From the NCBI GenBank assembly GCA_907165135.1, contig OU015569.1:9672501-9736500 (forward strand): a stretch of 64,000 nt of DNA, read 5' to 3'. The translations under genes and the position numbers were made by a program. The notes beneath the pieces were generated by a model that searched no databases, was not told the origin of the DNA, and worked only from the letters and a program-made list of their open reading frames with translations. Each line of letters opens with the position of its first letter. Position 1 is the stretch's first letter. The DNA comes from Oikopleura dioica. Its lineage: Eukaryota; Chordata; Appendicularia; Copelata; Oikopleuridae. This document shows positions 53,238-64,000 of the stretch, in pieces.

Positions 53238-55261
53238 CTATAAGTCGCCTTCGGGAAATAGCCATGTGAGCTTCGGTAGATCTTCGACTCCAGGAAGGCA
53301 AATGTCCAATATCGACTCATCATCTGAAATTTAACTCTGTTAATCAAAATAGAATGTTTCTAGAGTTTGATGTGTTTCTCAGGGTGTTTCCCACTTGCTC
53401 TTTTGCTTTTCTCAATTGCTCCCTACATGCAAACAAATATTTTCTAGAGCTCAAAGTGTTTCCCACCTTGTTTCTCACCTTATTTCTCAGCAATAAAAAC
53501 AAGCAAAATGAAGAATTTCTAGATTTCCTAGCGTTTCCCACCTTGTTTCTCAGGCGTAAAAATTCATTTCTTTTCTATTTTTTGCCCTTAATAATGTAAA
53601 TTTTTCATAATTACCAGTAATATCCACAGCCATGCGATCGAAGAAAACAGTCTGAGTCCAACTGGATAATGGGGATCCGATAAATTTGGTGGATAGATAC
53701 ATGATCTCTTGCTCCAAGTGCGAGAGTAAATAGTTCGTATCCAATAGATAGCTCTTTTCTGGAAGTTTTGTCCTGACCCAATGCCGCAAATCATCAACTG
53801 TTCTCAACGATGGTATTTTCCGCCGGAAAGCAGCCATAGTGTTATTTATCTAAAATTTTGACCATCAATCTTCGATTACTTTTACAAGCACACCCACCTG
53901 AGGAGGACCAGTAATGTAGCCATGATTGATGTCCAGATCCTTGAGTCGACTCTTCAAGTTTGAAGTCATTTTTTCAAGCAATCGCTCATCTCCATCGATG
54001 AGCAGTTCCGCATATTCGCAGATCTGCCCATTTCGCGCTTTCGCAGCTTCGGGCCTCGACTCTTTACACATGTCATTCCAGTCATACTTATCGTAACGCC
54101 AGTGGATGCCCGCGAAGGTTTCTCCGTGAAAAGCATCGCGGAAAAACTCAATAGCTGTTGTCTTTTATGTGTTTACTAAAGATAGGATGAATAAGTAGTC
54201 ATCTTTAGCTGAAACAAAGATACTTCGTTTGGAAAAAGCGAATCTTTAGAAACTCTGCCTGAATATCATGTGGTCTTCGCACGTAGGGTCCATATTCCTT
54301 CCAAAGTTTCATGTAGCGCTCTCTATCTCCAAGGCACTTCTTTCCGATAGCGAGTCCGATACAGTTGGACTCGTGAAGCTCGATTTTCCTTGCGAGATTG
54401 TACATATTCCGAGAGAGCTCGTGCGTCGGATGGAAATGAGCTACATTCATTCGATGGGCCACCTTTACTCCCGTCGCAGCGTTGAAATACTTGAATCCCT
54501 GGTGTCGCTTTGGGTCGATGTCTCCACACTAATAATTTTTTATCAGGAAAACAAATCACCAGAATCATTTACCTCAATAAGAGTCTCAATGGTCTTTCCA
54601 CACGCAAGCTCGAACTCGGAATACGGAATGGCCGGATGAAACGAGCGGAGAAGATCAAAATCGACCGTGTGTTCCGGGTTTGTTTCAATCTCAACAGTGT
54701 AATCTGTATCAAAGATGGGCACTTTCACTTTCGGAATGTACTTTTCATTGGGATCAGCGTTTTCTCCAGGATTCACAAAGATCTCCATTCTTGGATGTCG
54801 ATGAAAAGGGGGAATAACTTTTTTGAGGTCAATTCACTGACTTTCTCTAAATTCATGATTTTTAACAATTTTCATTGACCAGAACCTAGTGTCAAGTTCA
54901 TCATTTTTGCAATGGGGATGGCCTCCTTAAAATGTCGGAACAAGTTATTTGGTCCAACGTCGAAGGGAAGAACAGGCACAAGATATTTGCCAACGATAGA
55001 CTCCTTGATTCCACCCAGAGTTGGCCGTCGAAATTTTGCGATCGAGTAGTATTGGCGATTTCGATCATTCATCAGTTTTTGAATATCCATATCTTTGAGG
55101 AGCTCTTGTTTGCGATTTTCACGGATCGATGTCGCCTCCAAACTCGTGTCCACATACACTCCAATTGTAAGAACTAAAAACTATTTTCATGGACTCAGGC
55201 GAAAACTTTACCGGTTAAAGAAAGTGTACTGGCAACGACGACAATGCACAAGTACTTAATG
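53238..55261 (-). CDS. O-fucosyltransferase-like glycosyltransferase (tentative)
   Basis: Minus-strand exons encode an N-terminal hydrophobic anchor (IIKYLCIVVVASTLSL), a stem, then LVPVLPFDVGPNNLFRHF with IPIAKMMNLTL. This recalls the N-terminal GDP-fucose-binding region of O-fucosyltransferases. Further on come CGKTIETL, a segment with HPTHELSRNMYNLA, the motif GIHWRYDKYDW (comparable to the conserved HxR donor-binding motif), LLDTNYLLSHLEQEIMYLSTKFIGS, and an acidic end. Such enzymes act in the ER/Golgi lumen. The last exon (53323-53238) follows an intron that contains a dispersed repeat. No ATG was found in frame with the anchor: the ATG at 55268 is in another frame, so a short first exon is missing. 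Family assignment is by motif resemblance only. Confidence 0.5.
53345..53590 (+). repeat. Dispersed repeat, copy 1, inside an intron
   Basis: Made of four or five imperfect units GTTTCCCACCTTGTTTCTCA with TTTCTAGA blocks between. Homologous, in opposite orientation, to 45205-45415. It fills most of the last intron (53614-53324) of the glycosyltransferase-like gene. Confidence 0.6.
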
Positions 55262-56353
55262 ATTCCATTTTCTGTTTCTCTCCTCGGCCTATGTCTTCTC
55301 GATAGCTCTCTGCGATGTCTTCTTGACCCCTTTTCAGAGACCATGTTTTATAAAATCAGAACTAAAACGATAGTAGATTCATTTTTCGCTGTTAAGCTTT
55401 TCGGATAAGCTGTAGATTTTCCGGACGAGTTTAATGACTCGCAGCGCAAAAATAGCCAAGGGCGCTGTCAACATTTCCTGGCATGTAGTAAATGCACCGT
55501 TACTCGGCATTATAACCACTACCTCGATAATTAAAGCGTCGTCAAATGTACCGGGAACTTTCTCATGCTCACTCTTTTTGTCGAGATGCCTCTGATAAAT
55601 GTATCTTCCATGTCATCTATCGATCAGAGTGCAACAAGTCCAAGAATTACTGGAGTGCAATTACTTTGAATTATGATTCTTCTAATTCTGCGATGAATTT
55701 CTAGAAGCGCCCTCCTGTTTTTCTTATTTTCCCTCTTCGTCTCATTCCGCAGCGAATGCTCGGGTCCACCCACAGAAGTTATTATCGTAAGTCTTAAAGA
55801 ATTCTTCACTACTTTACCATATTTGTAGTGAACATGATGTCGTTGATATCGATTCAAAGTCTGAAAGAGAGACAATCATTTTAAATGATTTCTCAAGTAT
55901 TTCGAAGCCATTCGAAACTCCTGTCGAAGGAAGTCAATATCTATCGTTACAGGCAACGCAGCGTCGATGAATGAAGGTCTAGCTGACAATCCTGTAACAC
56001 ATTCTATTGTCCAAAAAGGACTGCTTACTCCAAACTTACTCCTGAATAAAATCAATTTCTTTCAAACAACTTTTCGAAGATGCTTTTTTCTTCGCCTGAC
56101 TCGCGTGGGAAAAAAGAGCCTTCAACAATTCTAGTTTTTTGTTTGCAATTGATCAAGTGTTAGAATTACTCAGATTTATCAGTCAAACGGACATTGTATT
56201 CATTTTTACAATCAATATTTACAGATGGAAGATGAATAGTTAACACTCAGGTTTTACCCTTTGCTCATATGGCCAGAGTTCAAATTAAGCTCGAAGACAC
56301 TGCAAATTCACAGAGTGAAAAGAAATTAGAAAAAAAATCGAGTAAGTCGGGCT
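55262..56353. other. Intergenic, about 1.1 kb, with a possible small secreted-protein gene
   Basis: On the plus strand 55700-55786 reads RSALLFFLFSLFVSFRSE-CSG, a good signal peptide. It could join through GTAAGT (55787) to a second open stretch (about 55829-55969, ending at TGA). No in-frame ATG is available because a TGA precedes the hydrophobic run, so I do not call it a gene. The rest is AT-rich. Confidence 0.3.
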
Positions 56354-59300
56354 TTATGGCTGAGCAAGATTATCATTGAACTCTGGATATAGCGAAACTT
56401 TAGGCATGGTGGTTGAGTAGGCCCAGCTGGCGATTCCAGCAAAGCATATCAGTCCACTAGTCATGGCAATAGATGTGATGAAAACAGCTTGATTTGATTC
56501 CATAACCGTATTAGCTGCTTTGATACATTTGGGTGGCATACTGACTAAATTCAAAAAGGGATAACATTATGATACAGTTTGTATAAATGGCGAGCTGTTT
56601 TGAATTTTCCTGGACCAGTGGCCATCGATAAGACATTCGGCAGTTTGATTGCCGCTGAGAGCACTCCCTTCGCCGCAGTCAAAGTCAAGGGTAAAACCAG
56701 CGGGTACTCGTGTTAGCAAGGATTCGTTCATGTGGCTCATTGGACAACATGGACCAGCACATGCAGATTTTGTGCAATAAACATGCTGGCATTTTTTAGC
56801 CCTTTCTTCGTTGCCCTCCTGGTAGATAGGAACTATCGTCGGCTGGCGGATTAAATTTTCCTCTTCTTGCACTTCTAATGGCTTACAAGTTTTAGTAAAT
56901 TATGATCTCTTTTGAAACTAATGATCGAAAACATTCCTGAGAAGTAGTTGTGCTAGTTGTAGATCTTGATGTGAGCTTTGTCTCGCAATTTCTGCCGATA
57001 TAGCCTGGACTACAGTTACAAATATAGCCAGCTTCTCCGTTCGGAAGATTCGAACAGAAACCAGTCTCACCACAAGGCCGTGTAAAGCAATAATCTTGGT
57101 TCTGGCAGAATTCGCCGGAAAATCCCGGTGGACAGGCGCAAGTAATTCCTCCCAAAACTGGAAAGCACTGTCCTCCATTCAGACACTCTCGTCTTCTTGA
57201 AATGCAGAAGTTAACTTCTTGCGAACAGTCAGCGCCAGTGTAATTGCTTGTGCATTCACACTCAAATCCAGGCCCATTCAGGTTCACACAAATTCCTGAG
57301 TTTGCGCAAGAGTCAGAACTACAGTCGTTGATGTCTTCTTCGCAAAAGGTCCCTGTAAATCCGGGAGGACAGTCGCACGCAAATGCAGCAACCATATCCA
57401 AGCATATGCCACCGTTCTCACACTCTACTCCTATACAATCGTCTTGATCTATCTCGCAGAATTCTCCACTGAAACCGGACGGGCATTGACATTCGAATCC
57501 ATTAATAAGATCGATACAAGTTCCACCATTGCAGTCGATATCTTGACATTCATTTATATCATTTTCGCACAACTGGCCGCTAAACCCTGCGTAGCAACTG
57601 CATTGAAAATCGCCAATTCCATCCAAACAGTCTCCATGGTCACTTTAAGGAGGCAAAATAATATAATAGGCTTAACTTGCTTCTCCTAGCACTGAAATGT
57701 GTTCAATTACATAATTGCATTACTTTTTTATTGAACAAATATTGCCTTTCCTGCAGGTGATTCCAGAACAATCATCGTTGTTTATCTCACAGTAATCTCC
57801 TGAGAAGCCGTCTTCACAATTGCAAGAAAACGAGTTGATACCATCGACACAGACGCCATTATTACAATTAACTTCTGCACATTCATCCACATCAATGGTA
57901 CAAAACTCTCCTGAATAACCCGGAAAACAATCGCACGTAAACCCTGTTGAATTTCGCTCACAAACACCATTGTTGCAGTCAACACCAGCGCAAGGATCAG
58001 CGTTCACCTCACAAAAGAGTCCTGTATATCCTGGCTCGCATTCACACCGGAAAGACTCAATTTGATCGATACAAATCCCATTATTACACTGGACATCGAT
58101 ACAATCATCGATGTTCGTTTCGCAATGCTCACCAGAAAATCCATTGAAACACTCGCACAAGTAAGAGTCAATGCCATCCACGCATACACCGTTATTGCAA
58201 TCTGCTAGCGCACAATTATCTTCGTTGATGTCACAGAGTGAGCCCGTGAATCCCTCGTTACAAACACATGTAAAGGTGTTTGCTCCATCTATACAAGCAC
58301 CATTGTTGCAGTCAACTCCCAAACAATCATCGTTATTGATTTGGCAAAACTCTCCGCTAAAGCCAGGGTCACAATTACATTCGAAAGAATCCAGATCGGC
58401 TGTAATCAAGATAAAAACGGCAATTGAAAAAATAAATATCCGAGATTTTATCCTTGACTTGGCAAGTTCCGTCATTGCAGTTAATTCCAAAACAATAGTC
58501 AATACTTTGATCACATGTATTCCCTGTAAAACCGGGGTCACACTCGCATACAAAGGAGTTGATCCCGTCAGTGCATCTTCCATTGTTGCAATTTACACCA
58601 ATACAGTCATCGATGTTTTCTTCGCAAAAGCTACCCCTGAATCCGATTGTGCAAATGCATTCAAATCCATCTAAAATTCGCATCAAATATTTTTCATGGA
58701 AAATCGTTCTTACCTATCAAGTCCTCACAAACTCCTCCATTTAGACATAATACATCAGCACAGTCATCAGTATTTATGTCACAAAATCTGCCTTCATAAC
58801 CAGAGAAACACTCGCATGTATAATTGTTAATAGCATCCAAGCATTCTCCAAACTGACATTGATGGAATTCACAATCGTAAATGTTGACTTCGCAAAATTC
58901 GCCACTAAAACATTCGAAATTGATAATTCAATTCGGTTAACTCACGAGTAACCAAGGTCGCAGCGGCATTCATAACCCTGCACAAGGTCCACACATCGGC
59001 CATTTTGGCAGCTATGACCGACGCAGTCGTCGATATTGATTTCGCAGGCTGTTCCTGTGAATCCTGGAAAGCAGTCGCAGTAGCCACCATCATTACAATC
59101 TCCATTTTGGCAGTAATTCGGAAATTGTTCACAGAATGTTTTTTCTACTTCGCAGAACTCGCCTTTATATGTATGAGGACAGATGCATGTGGCCATGTTG
59201 TCTGTTATAGGCTTTATAAAATGTTTTACGTAGATCCTATTTTAGCTATTATCTAAAAACCTTTTCTTCTGTCACACAACGACCACCATTTTGGCAAGAA

Positions 59301-59842
59301 TTGTCGGAACAAGGGTCCGCAATTACCTTATCCAGTCTTATTCTAAAACCACTTCGTAAATTGTCGTCGTTGGTGCCAACACTTCCATCAGAAAGGAATT
59401 CGATTTCAATGGGCCCCGTAAAAGCCATTTCGTTTTGCCAAGATTCAGGGGTAGTTGACCCTCCTCTGTCGCCGCAATATGCGTTTCCATTTATGAAAAT
59501 ACCGTCATAACCGCAGTCATCAGAATACTCGATGTTTATATGCTCGAACAGAACACGAATTGGCACTCCTTGCTCACCGAATTTCCAGCGGCAGCTAAAA
59601 CAAATTTATGTTCATTCCAATACATGAAGTCGAATTAACTCTAAATCTGACGGGTAGGCCCATTCGTCTTCGTATTCAAGCTCAATAATTGCCGAATTGC
59701 CTTCGATCTCTTTCGGGTACTCCCACTCATTATTTCCATAAAGTAGTCCTTCCGGGTCTATGCACTGCAATCTAACGCCCTCAATCAGAAAAACAAGGAA
59801 TATGCCTGTTTTTGAAAAAATCCGAGAAATTCTTTTTGGCAT
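56354..59842 (-). CDS. CUB and multi-EGF single-pass membrane protein
   Basis: It starts at 59842 with a signal peptide (KTGIFLVFLIEGVRL). A CUB-like domain follows (CRWKFGEQGVPIRVLFEHI, SDDCGYDGIFI, ending in FRIRL). Then come about 18 EGF repeats between 59330 and 56950, most of the calcium-binding form DDCxxxxCNNGxCxDxxxxFxCxC. A Thr-rich linker, a Cys-rich membrane-proximal domain (CQHVYCTKSACAGPCC) and a membrane span near the C-terminus (FITSIAMTSGLICFAGIA) complete it. The layout resembles fibropellin-like and cubilin/Notch-related extracellular proteins without a recognisable intracellular domain. It is probably an adhesion or matrix receptor. Several intron junctions (near 58690, 58400, 57690, 56930, 56560) are short and not all were resolved, so the exact protein may differ. 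Confidence 0.78.
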
Positions 59843-60096
59843 TTTGAATTCTTGCGCGTCTTTGTCGCAAGTGGCTCATCGAGTCTTTTGATTTTGCCAC
59901 TTTTTGTTCGGATTTTTCGCTTTTAATTCTCTTTCATTCCACTTATCTGACATCTTCAAGCATTTTCCCAAACACAACACATTACAGAACTTTCGAACAT
60001 AACATTCGGAGACGAGATTTTAGCAATAAGTTCGAACTCGTATCTATTGTAAAGCATAACCATACTTTTTGGTAGATCAAAGCTTTGCAAGTTTGT
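59843..60096. other. Intergenic
   Basis: Upstream of the CUB-EGF gene and downstream of H2B. Nothing specific seen. Confidence 0.3.
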
Positions 60097-60112
60097 GGCC
60101 CTTAAAAGGGCC
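60097..60112 (-). promoter_or_regulatory. Histone mRNA 3' stem-loop (H2B, pair 2)
   Basis: GGCCCTTTTAAGGGCC on the minus strand, 26 nt after the H2B stop. Confidence 0.92.
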
Positions 60113-60138
60113 TGTTTTTTAAACGTCAAGTAAAAAAT

Positions 60139-60477
60139 TTACTTAGACGCGGTGTACTTGGTGACAGCCTTAGTACCTTCAGAGAGGGCGTGCTTGGCAA
60201 GCTCTCCGGGGAAGAGGAGTCGACAAGCAGTCTGGATCTCCCGGGAGGAGATCGTCGACTTTTTGTTGATCTTGGCGAGGCGGGAAGCTTCACAACCGAC
60301 ACGGTCAAAGATGTCGCACACGAACGAATTCATGATCGACATGGCTTTGGAGGAGATTCCTTGGTCGGGGTGGACCTGCTTCAGCACCTTGTAGATGTAG
60401 GTCTGGAAGGACTCCTTTCGGGCCTTTCGGTACTTGCGGGCGGCGGCGGCGGCGGGCTTGGCGGGAGTTTTGGCCAT
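60139..60477 (-). CDS. Histone H2B, cysteine-containing type (pair 2)
   Basis: 112 residues, identical to the H2B at 34397-34735 except Ala for Thr in the N-tail (KPAAAAARK). It keeps all three unusual Cys. Divergent from H2A at 60771. As in pair 1, the frame remains open upstream through the promoter but the ATG at 60477 is the start by homology. Confidence 0.96.
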   Translation of the reverse strand: MAKTPAKPAAAAARKYRKARKESFQTYIYKVLKQVHPDQGISSKAMSIMNSFVCDIFDRVGCEASRLAKINKKSTISSREIQTACRLLFPGELAKHALSEGTKAVTKYTASK

Positions 60478-60770
60478 TTTGGTGTTTTCGACTTTTTTCA
60501 ATTGTCGGACTGTGAAGATCTCGCTCAAACGCGGCTTTATATACAGATTGCTGGGAAGGACCCGCCTACGCACCTCTAGAAAGTTTCTGGCGAAGATTTG
60601 TTTTTCTCTCTGCGCTTTCCAGAGATTCTGCGCGTTGGTCGTTGTTGTTTTTCTCTTTTTTGCGAAAAAAGTTTCTAGAGCGGGCTGTTGTTCTTCCCAC
60701 CGGTGCCTATATAAAGGGCCCGAGAAGGCGGGGCTGCTCATTCTCACTTTTGACTCTGAAAGTGCAAGAC
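60478..60770. promoter_or_regulatory. Bidirectional H2B/H2A promoter (pair 2)
   Basis: 293 bp, the same length as in pair 1 and nearly the same sequence, with TATA boxes near 60536 (minus) and 60707 (plus) and the TTTCTAGAG and TTTGTTTTTCTCTC blocks. Conservation of the whole spacer between copies points to recent duplication or gene conversion. Confidence 0.75.
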
Positions 60771-61139
60771 ATGTCCGGACGAAAATCCCTCAACAAGAAG
60801 ACCAAGGCTGGCAAGAAGAGCCGCTCCGCCCGCGCTGGACTTGCGTTCCCCGTCGGCCGAGTGCACCGAATGCTTCGCAACGGCAACTGGGCTGATCGAA
60901 TCGGCGCCGGTGCTCCAGTCTACTTGGCCGCCGTCCTCGAGTACCTCACCGCCGAGGTCGTCGAGCTGGCTGGCAACGCTGCCCGGGACAACAAGAAGAG
61001 CCGAATCAACCCCCGACACATCCAGCTCGCCGTCAGAAACGACGAAGAGCTGCAGCGACTCTGCGGCGGAGTCACCATCGCTCAGGGTGGTGTCCTCCCC
61101 CACATCAACCCTGTCCTTCTTCCCAAGAAGAAGAACTAA
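60771..61139 (+). CDS. Histone H2A (pair 2)
   Basis: 122 residues, protein identical to the H2A at 35029-35397 with only a few synonymous base differences. The same 3' flank GGACGTCTTTTAGACGCTTC and stem-loop follow. Confidence 0.97.
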   Translation: MSGRKSLNKKTKAGKKSRSARAGLAFPVGRVHRMLRNGNWADRIGAGAPVYLAAVLEYLTAEVVELAGNAARDNKKSRINPRHIQLAVRNDEELQRLCGGVTIAQGGVLPHINPVLLPKKKN

Positions 61140-61168
61140 GGACGTCTTTTAGACGCTTCTTCAAAACC

Positions 61169-61184
61169 GGCCCTTTTAAGGGCC
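61169..61184 (+). promoter_or_regulatory. Histone mRNA 3' stem-loop (H2A, pair 2)
   Basis: GGCCCTTTTAAGGGCC, 29 nt after the stop, the same spacing as in pair 1. Confidence 0.92.
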
Positions 61185-61483
61185 ACAAACAAATTAACTC
61201 TAGAAATCTTATCTAGAAAAATTTCTATGCGTTGCATCTTCCATTATTCTTCCATTCATTATTGAAAAATTCTCTAAATGGAATTATGCTGCTAAAGTTA
61301 TGCACCTAAGTCAGCTGACTTGACGATAAATGTTCTTGTGACAAAACAACAAACTGAAACTCACATTTAACTATTATAAATTATAATTTATTAAAAATCA
61401 CATTCTAATGAGAGAACAGAAGAGGTACGCGATCATTATAAGCTAGATTTGCAGTATCGTGGCAATACTGTCGTCATTAAATA
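61185..61483. other. Intergenic, about 300 bp
   Basis: Convergent 3' flanks; AT-rich; nothing specific seen. Confidence 0.3.
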
Positions 61484-62275
61484 TTACCATACAGCATCGA
61501 TGGCAGCTTCGTGGTCGGGCTCTTCATCAGAGGAATCTTCAGTTGGCGCTTCCGGAGAATCTTTCGGCAAAATTGTAACATTGACTACAATATAGGCGAC
61601 TCGAACTTGCCGTTTCAACTTCATTTCAATCTTCCCGTTCTCAGCAATCTTCGTCTTTGTCGTCCCAACAACGTAATCGTAGTACCACCAGTATTCATTT
61701 GCTTCGGCTTTGATTTTTGGACCACCGTCTAAAATATTATACACATGCATAGTAAACAGAAGTCTTCACCGATTTTTTCGAGGGAAAAGTGATGAAATCC
61801 ATCGCCAAGGAGTTCATCAGAATCCAAGTCAATACAAGAGCCCACAAATTTAACTCGCCATCCTGAGGCTTCAATATCTTTGTTGTATTCGCAAAGCCGT
61901 TTTTCATTTTTGGTAATTATCGGCCTGTTTATAGGGGTATTTGGTGGGAAAGTCATTTTAATGTAAGATCCATTCGAGTGAAACTTTTGCGAGGTTATTT
62001 TATTTATATAGCTTTTAACTGAAGTTGAAAAAAATAAAGAAAGTCAAAATTATTGAATCTCGATCCTTAAAATTTACTTTTTTTGCGCCCAACTCGAGCA
62101 GTTTCAGCACATTCTTGATGTCATCGTCTTCAAAATCGTCGCGACCATCCTCATTTTTGCCTGGCCAACCTTCGTCTCCTTCATAGTGACCTGCTCCTAA
62201 CTCTGGCCCTAGTTTCTTTGTCCAGTATCGCAGACGATTCTTTCGGTTTCTTTCAGCTCTTTTCTCTTCCTCCAT
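61484..62275 (-). CDS. Unrecognised acidic 218-aa protein
   Basis: Exons 62275-62078, 61983-61770 and 61728-61484 join in phase through GT-AG introns (94 and 41 nt). The N-terminus is charged (MEEEKRAERNRKNRL) with an acidic stretch (DDFEDDDIKNVLKLLEL). The middle (WRVKFVGSCIDLDSDELLG) and the part after it (YWWYYDYVVGTT, VRVAYIVVNVTILPKD) alternate hydrophobic and polar residues as in beta structure. The C-terminus is acidic (DSSDEEPDHE). No signal peptide or membrane span. I do not recognise the family. Confidence 0.6.
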
Positions 62276-63038
<763 letters not shown>

Positions 63039-63065
63039 ATCATCCTTTCCCGCTTTCGAAAAACC

Positions 63066-63081
63066 GGCCCTTTTAAGGGCC
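63066..63081 (+). promoter_or_regulatory. Histone mRNA 3' stem-loop (H4)
   Basis: GGCCCTTTTAAGGGCC, 27 nt after the H4 stop. Confidence 0.92.
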
Positions 63082-63129
63082 ACAAATCCCAACAGCAATT
63101 GCATTTGTAGTTGCTCACATGGAAATTCC

Positions 63130-63195
63130 ATATCATTTGCAAATCATGATATATGATTCATATGATATGAATCATATGATTATATGATATGATAG
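63130..63195. repeat. AT-rich palindromic stretch
   Basis: Repeated ATATGAT/ATCATAT words (ATGATTCATATGATATGAATCAT) make a near-perfect palindrome 50 bp after the H4 stem-loop. Function unknown. Confidence 0.5.
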
Positions 63196-63529
63196 GTCGA
63201 TGAGCTATCTTTTTAATACGAATCAATGACTAAGGATTAGCAGCCCGCCAGAAATAGAACGCGGCAGGAGGGCCTAGTCAACAGAGGCAGAGATTCCCAG
63301 GGAGCAGCGGAAGGTGTCAAAGGCGCTCGCGAGCACTGGTTTCAACCGGTTGCTGCAAAATCACGCAGGTTCATTCCAAAAGGTTATAGACTATAACTTA
63401 AAGCCTGAAGCTAAGACCTATTTTGAGAAAATTATATTCAGAGACTTTCCATCTGATCTGTCCAATAAGCTTTCGACTTATTCTCATCACAGACAAGCCT
63501 TCCGGAAAAAAAACTTTTTTTTTTTGTCG

Positions 63530-64000
63530 ATGAAGCTTAGGTCCCGAAAAATCGATGCTGATGGAGCATCGACATCAGCTCCAAAGATAGCAAGAATGGA
63601 GTCCTTTGAGAGTATTTTCCCTGGCATGCTGATTTCATATGGAAAATTCGGAAAGTGTGTTGGAACCGAATGCGATGGGTACGATTAAAATTCACAATAC
63701 CTTGATAGTTTATCAGTGATAACTTATCAGTGATAAGGAATATATTTAATATGAGTTAAATTTATAAATTTAATTAAAAATTAGGACGATGAAAATATAT
63801 TATTTTTTTTACATAAAATATATGATTTATAGAGTGCCGCTAGGAACTGCAGAAATTCAAGGCAGAAACTTATGCGGAGTCTGTGCAACGGAGGAGTATG
63901 GCAGCGACTTCCTTGAAACCGAGGACACTTCTTTTGAACAGTCTGACGCGAAATTCAAATGCCCAGCCTACGGCAAAGAAGGAAGCTGTAACTCAAAGAT
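63530..64000 (+). CDS. Unrecognised Cys-containing protein (partial, 3' cut by window)
   Basis: Exon 1 (63530-63678) encodes MKLRSRKIDADG, SAPKIARMESFESIF and GKFGKCVGTECDG. A GT-AG intron (63679-63832, phase 2) leads to exon 2, which reads out of the window: RNLCGVCATEEYGSDF, then KFKCPAYGKEGSCNSK. Spaced Cys (CVGTEC, CGVC, CPAYGKEGSC) suggest zinc binding. The frame is open upstream to 63314 but without an ATG, so I use 63530. Family not recognised. Confidence 0.5.

Noticed and set aside
55680-55969. Secreted-peptide-like gene with an in-frame TGA, considered as selenocysteine or readthrough
   Set aside because: The TGA precedes the signal peptide core, and no start codon or known recoding element is visible.

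Overview
This window is compact, intron-rich animal nuclear DNA. The best guess is an appendicularian tunicate such as Oikopleura dioica. Most introns are about 40-55 nt. Many genes lie 80-200 bp apart on the same strand, with a bare pyrimidine-AG acceptor just before the downstream ATG, which is the pattern expected of trans-spliced operons. Several introns can only be placed with GA-AG or GC-AG ends. Replication-type histone genes carry a 3' stem-loop. The species is an inference; the gene structures come from reading frames, splice phase and recognisable protein families.

Layout 1-12.7 kb: the end of a shugoshin gene, NTF2, a small membrane protein, ALG5, two unrecognised membrane proteins, a decayed copy and an intact copy of a TMEM201/SAMP1-like inner nuclear membrane gene, a 64-aa membrane peptide on the minus strand, a gene-poor 2.5 kb stretch, a lysine-rich protein with SUMO-interaction-like motifs and a CD164-like membrane tail. 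13.1-18.7 kb is a complete 15-exon focal adhesion kinase on the minus strand, with two tiny paralogous genes nested on the other strand in one intron. 19.7-28.8 kb, all minus: Rab2, a UBXN11-like gene interrupted by a 503-bp inverted-repeat element, CFAP210 and LRRFIP. 30.1-32.3 kb is a Polo-like kinase.

Histone genes are scattered: H3 at 32.7 kb, a divergent H2B/H2A pair at 34.4-35.4 kb, H2B at 44.5 kb, a second nearly identical H2B/H2A pair at 60.1-61.1 kb, and H4 at 62.7 kb. All seven have the same 3' stem-loop. H3, H4 and the 44.5-kb H2B share a promoter element that I do not see in the divergent pairs. The H3 and H4 encode unusual substitutions at classic modification sites (H3 Ser10 to Thr, H4 Lys5 to Ala). 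Between them lie a coiled-coil tail-anchored protein, a tetraspanin, an LXR/FXR-like nuclear receptor with a large repeat-filled intron, a bHLH factor, histidyl-tRNA synthetase, a protein with repeated sumoylation consensus sites, an SLC38-type amino acid transporter, an O-fucosyltransferase-like enzyme and a CUB/18-EGF membrane protein. The right edge cuts a cysteine-containing gene.

The genes do not form one pathway. Recurrent themes are cell division and chromatin (shugoshin, PLK1, histones, TMEM201), adhesion and cytoskeleton (FAK, tetraspanin, CUB-EGF), cilia (CFAP210), and sequence features that show introns being gained, lost or changed in type.
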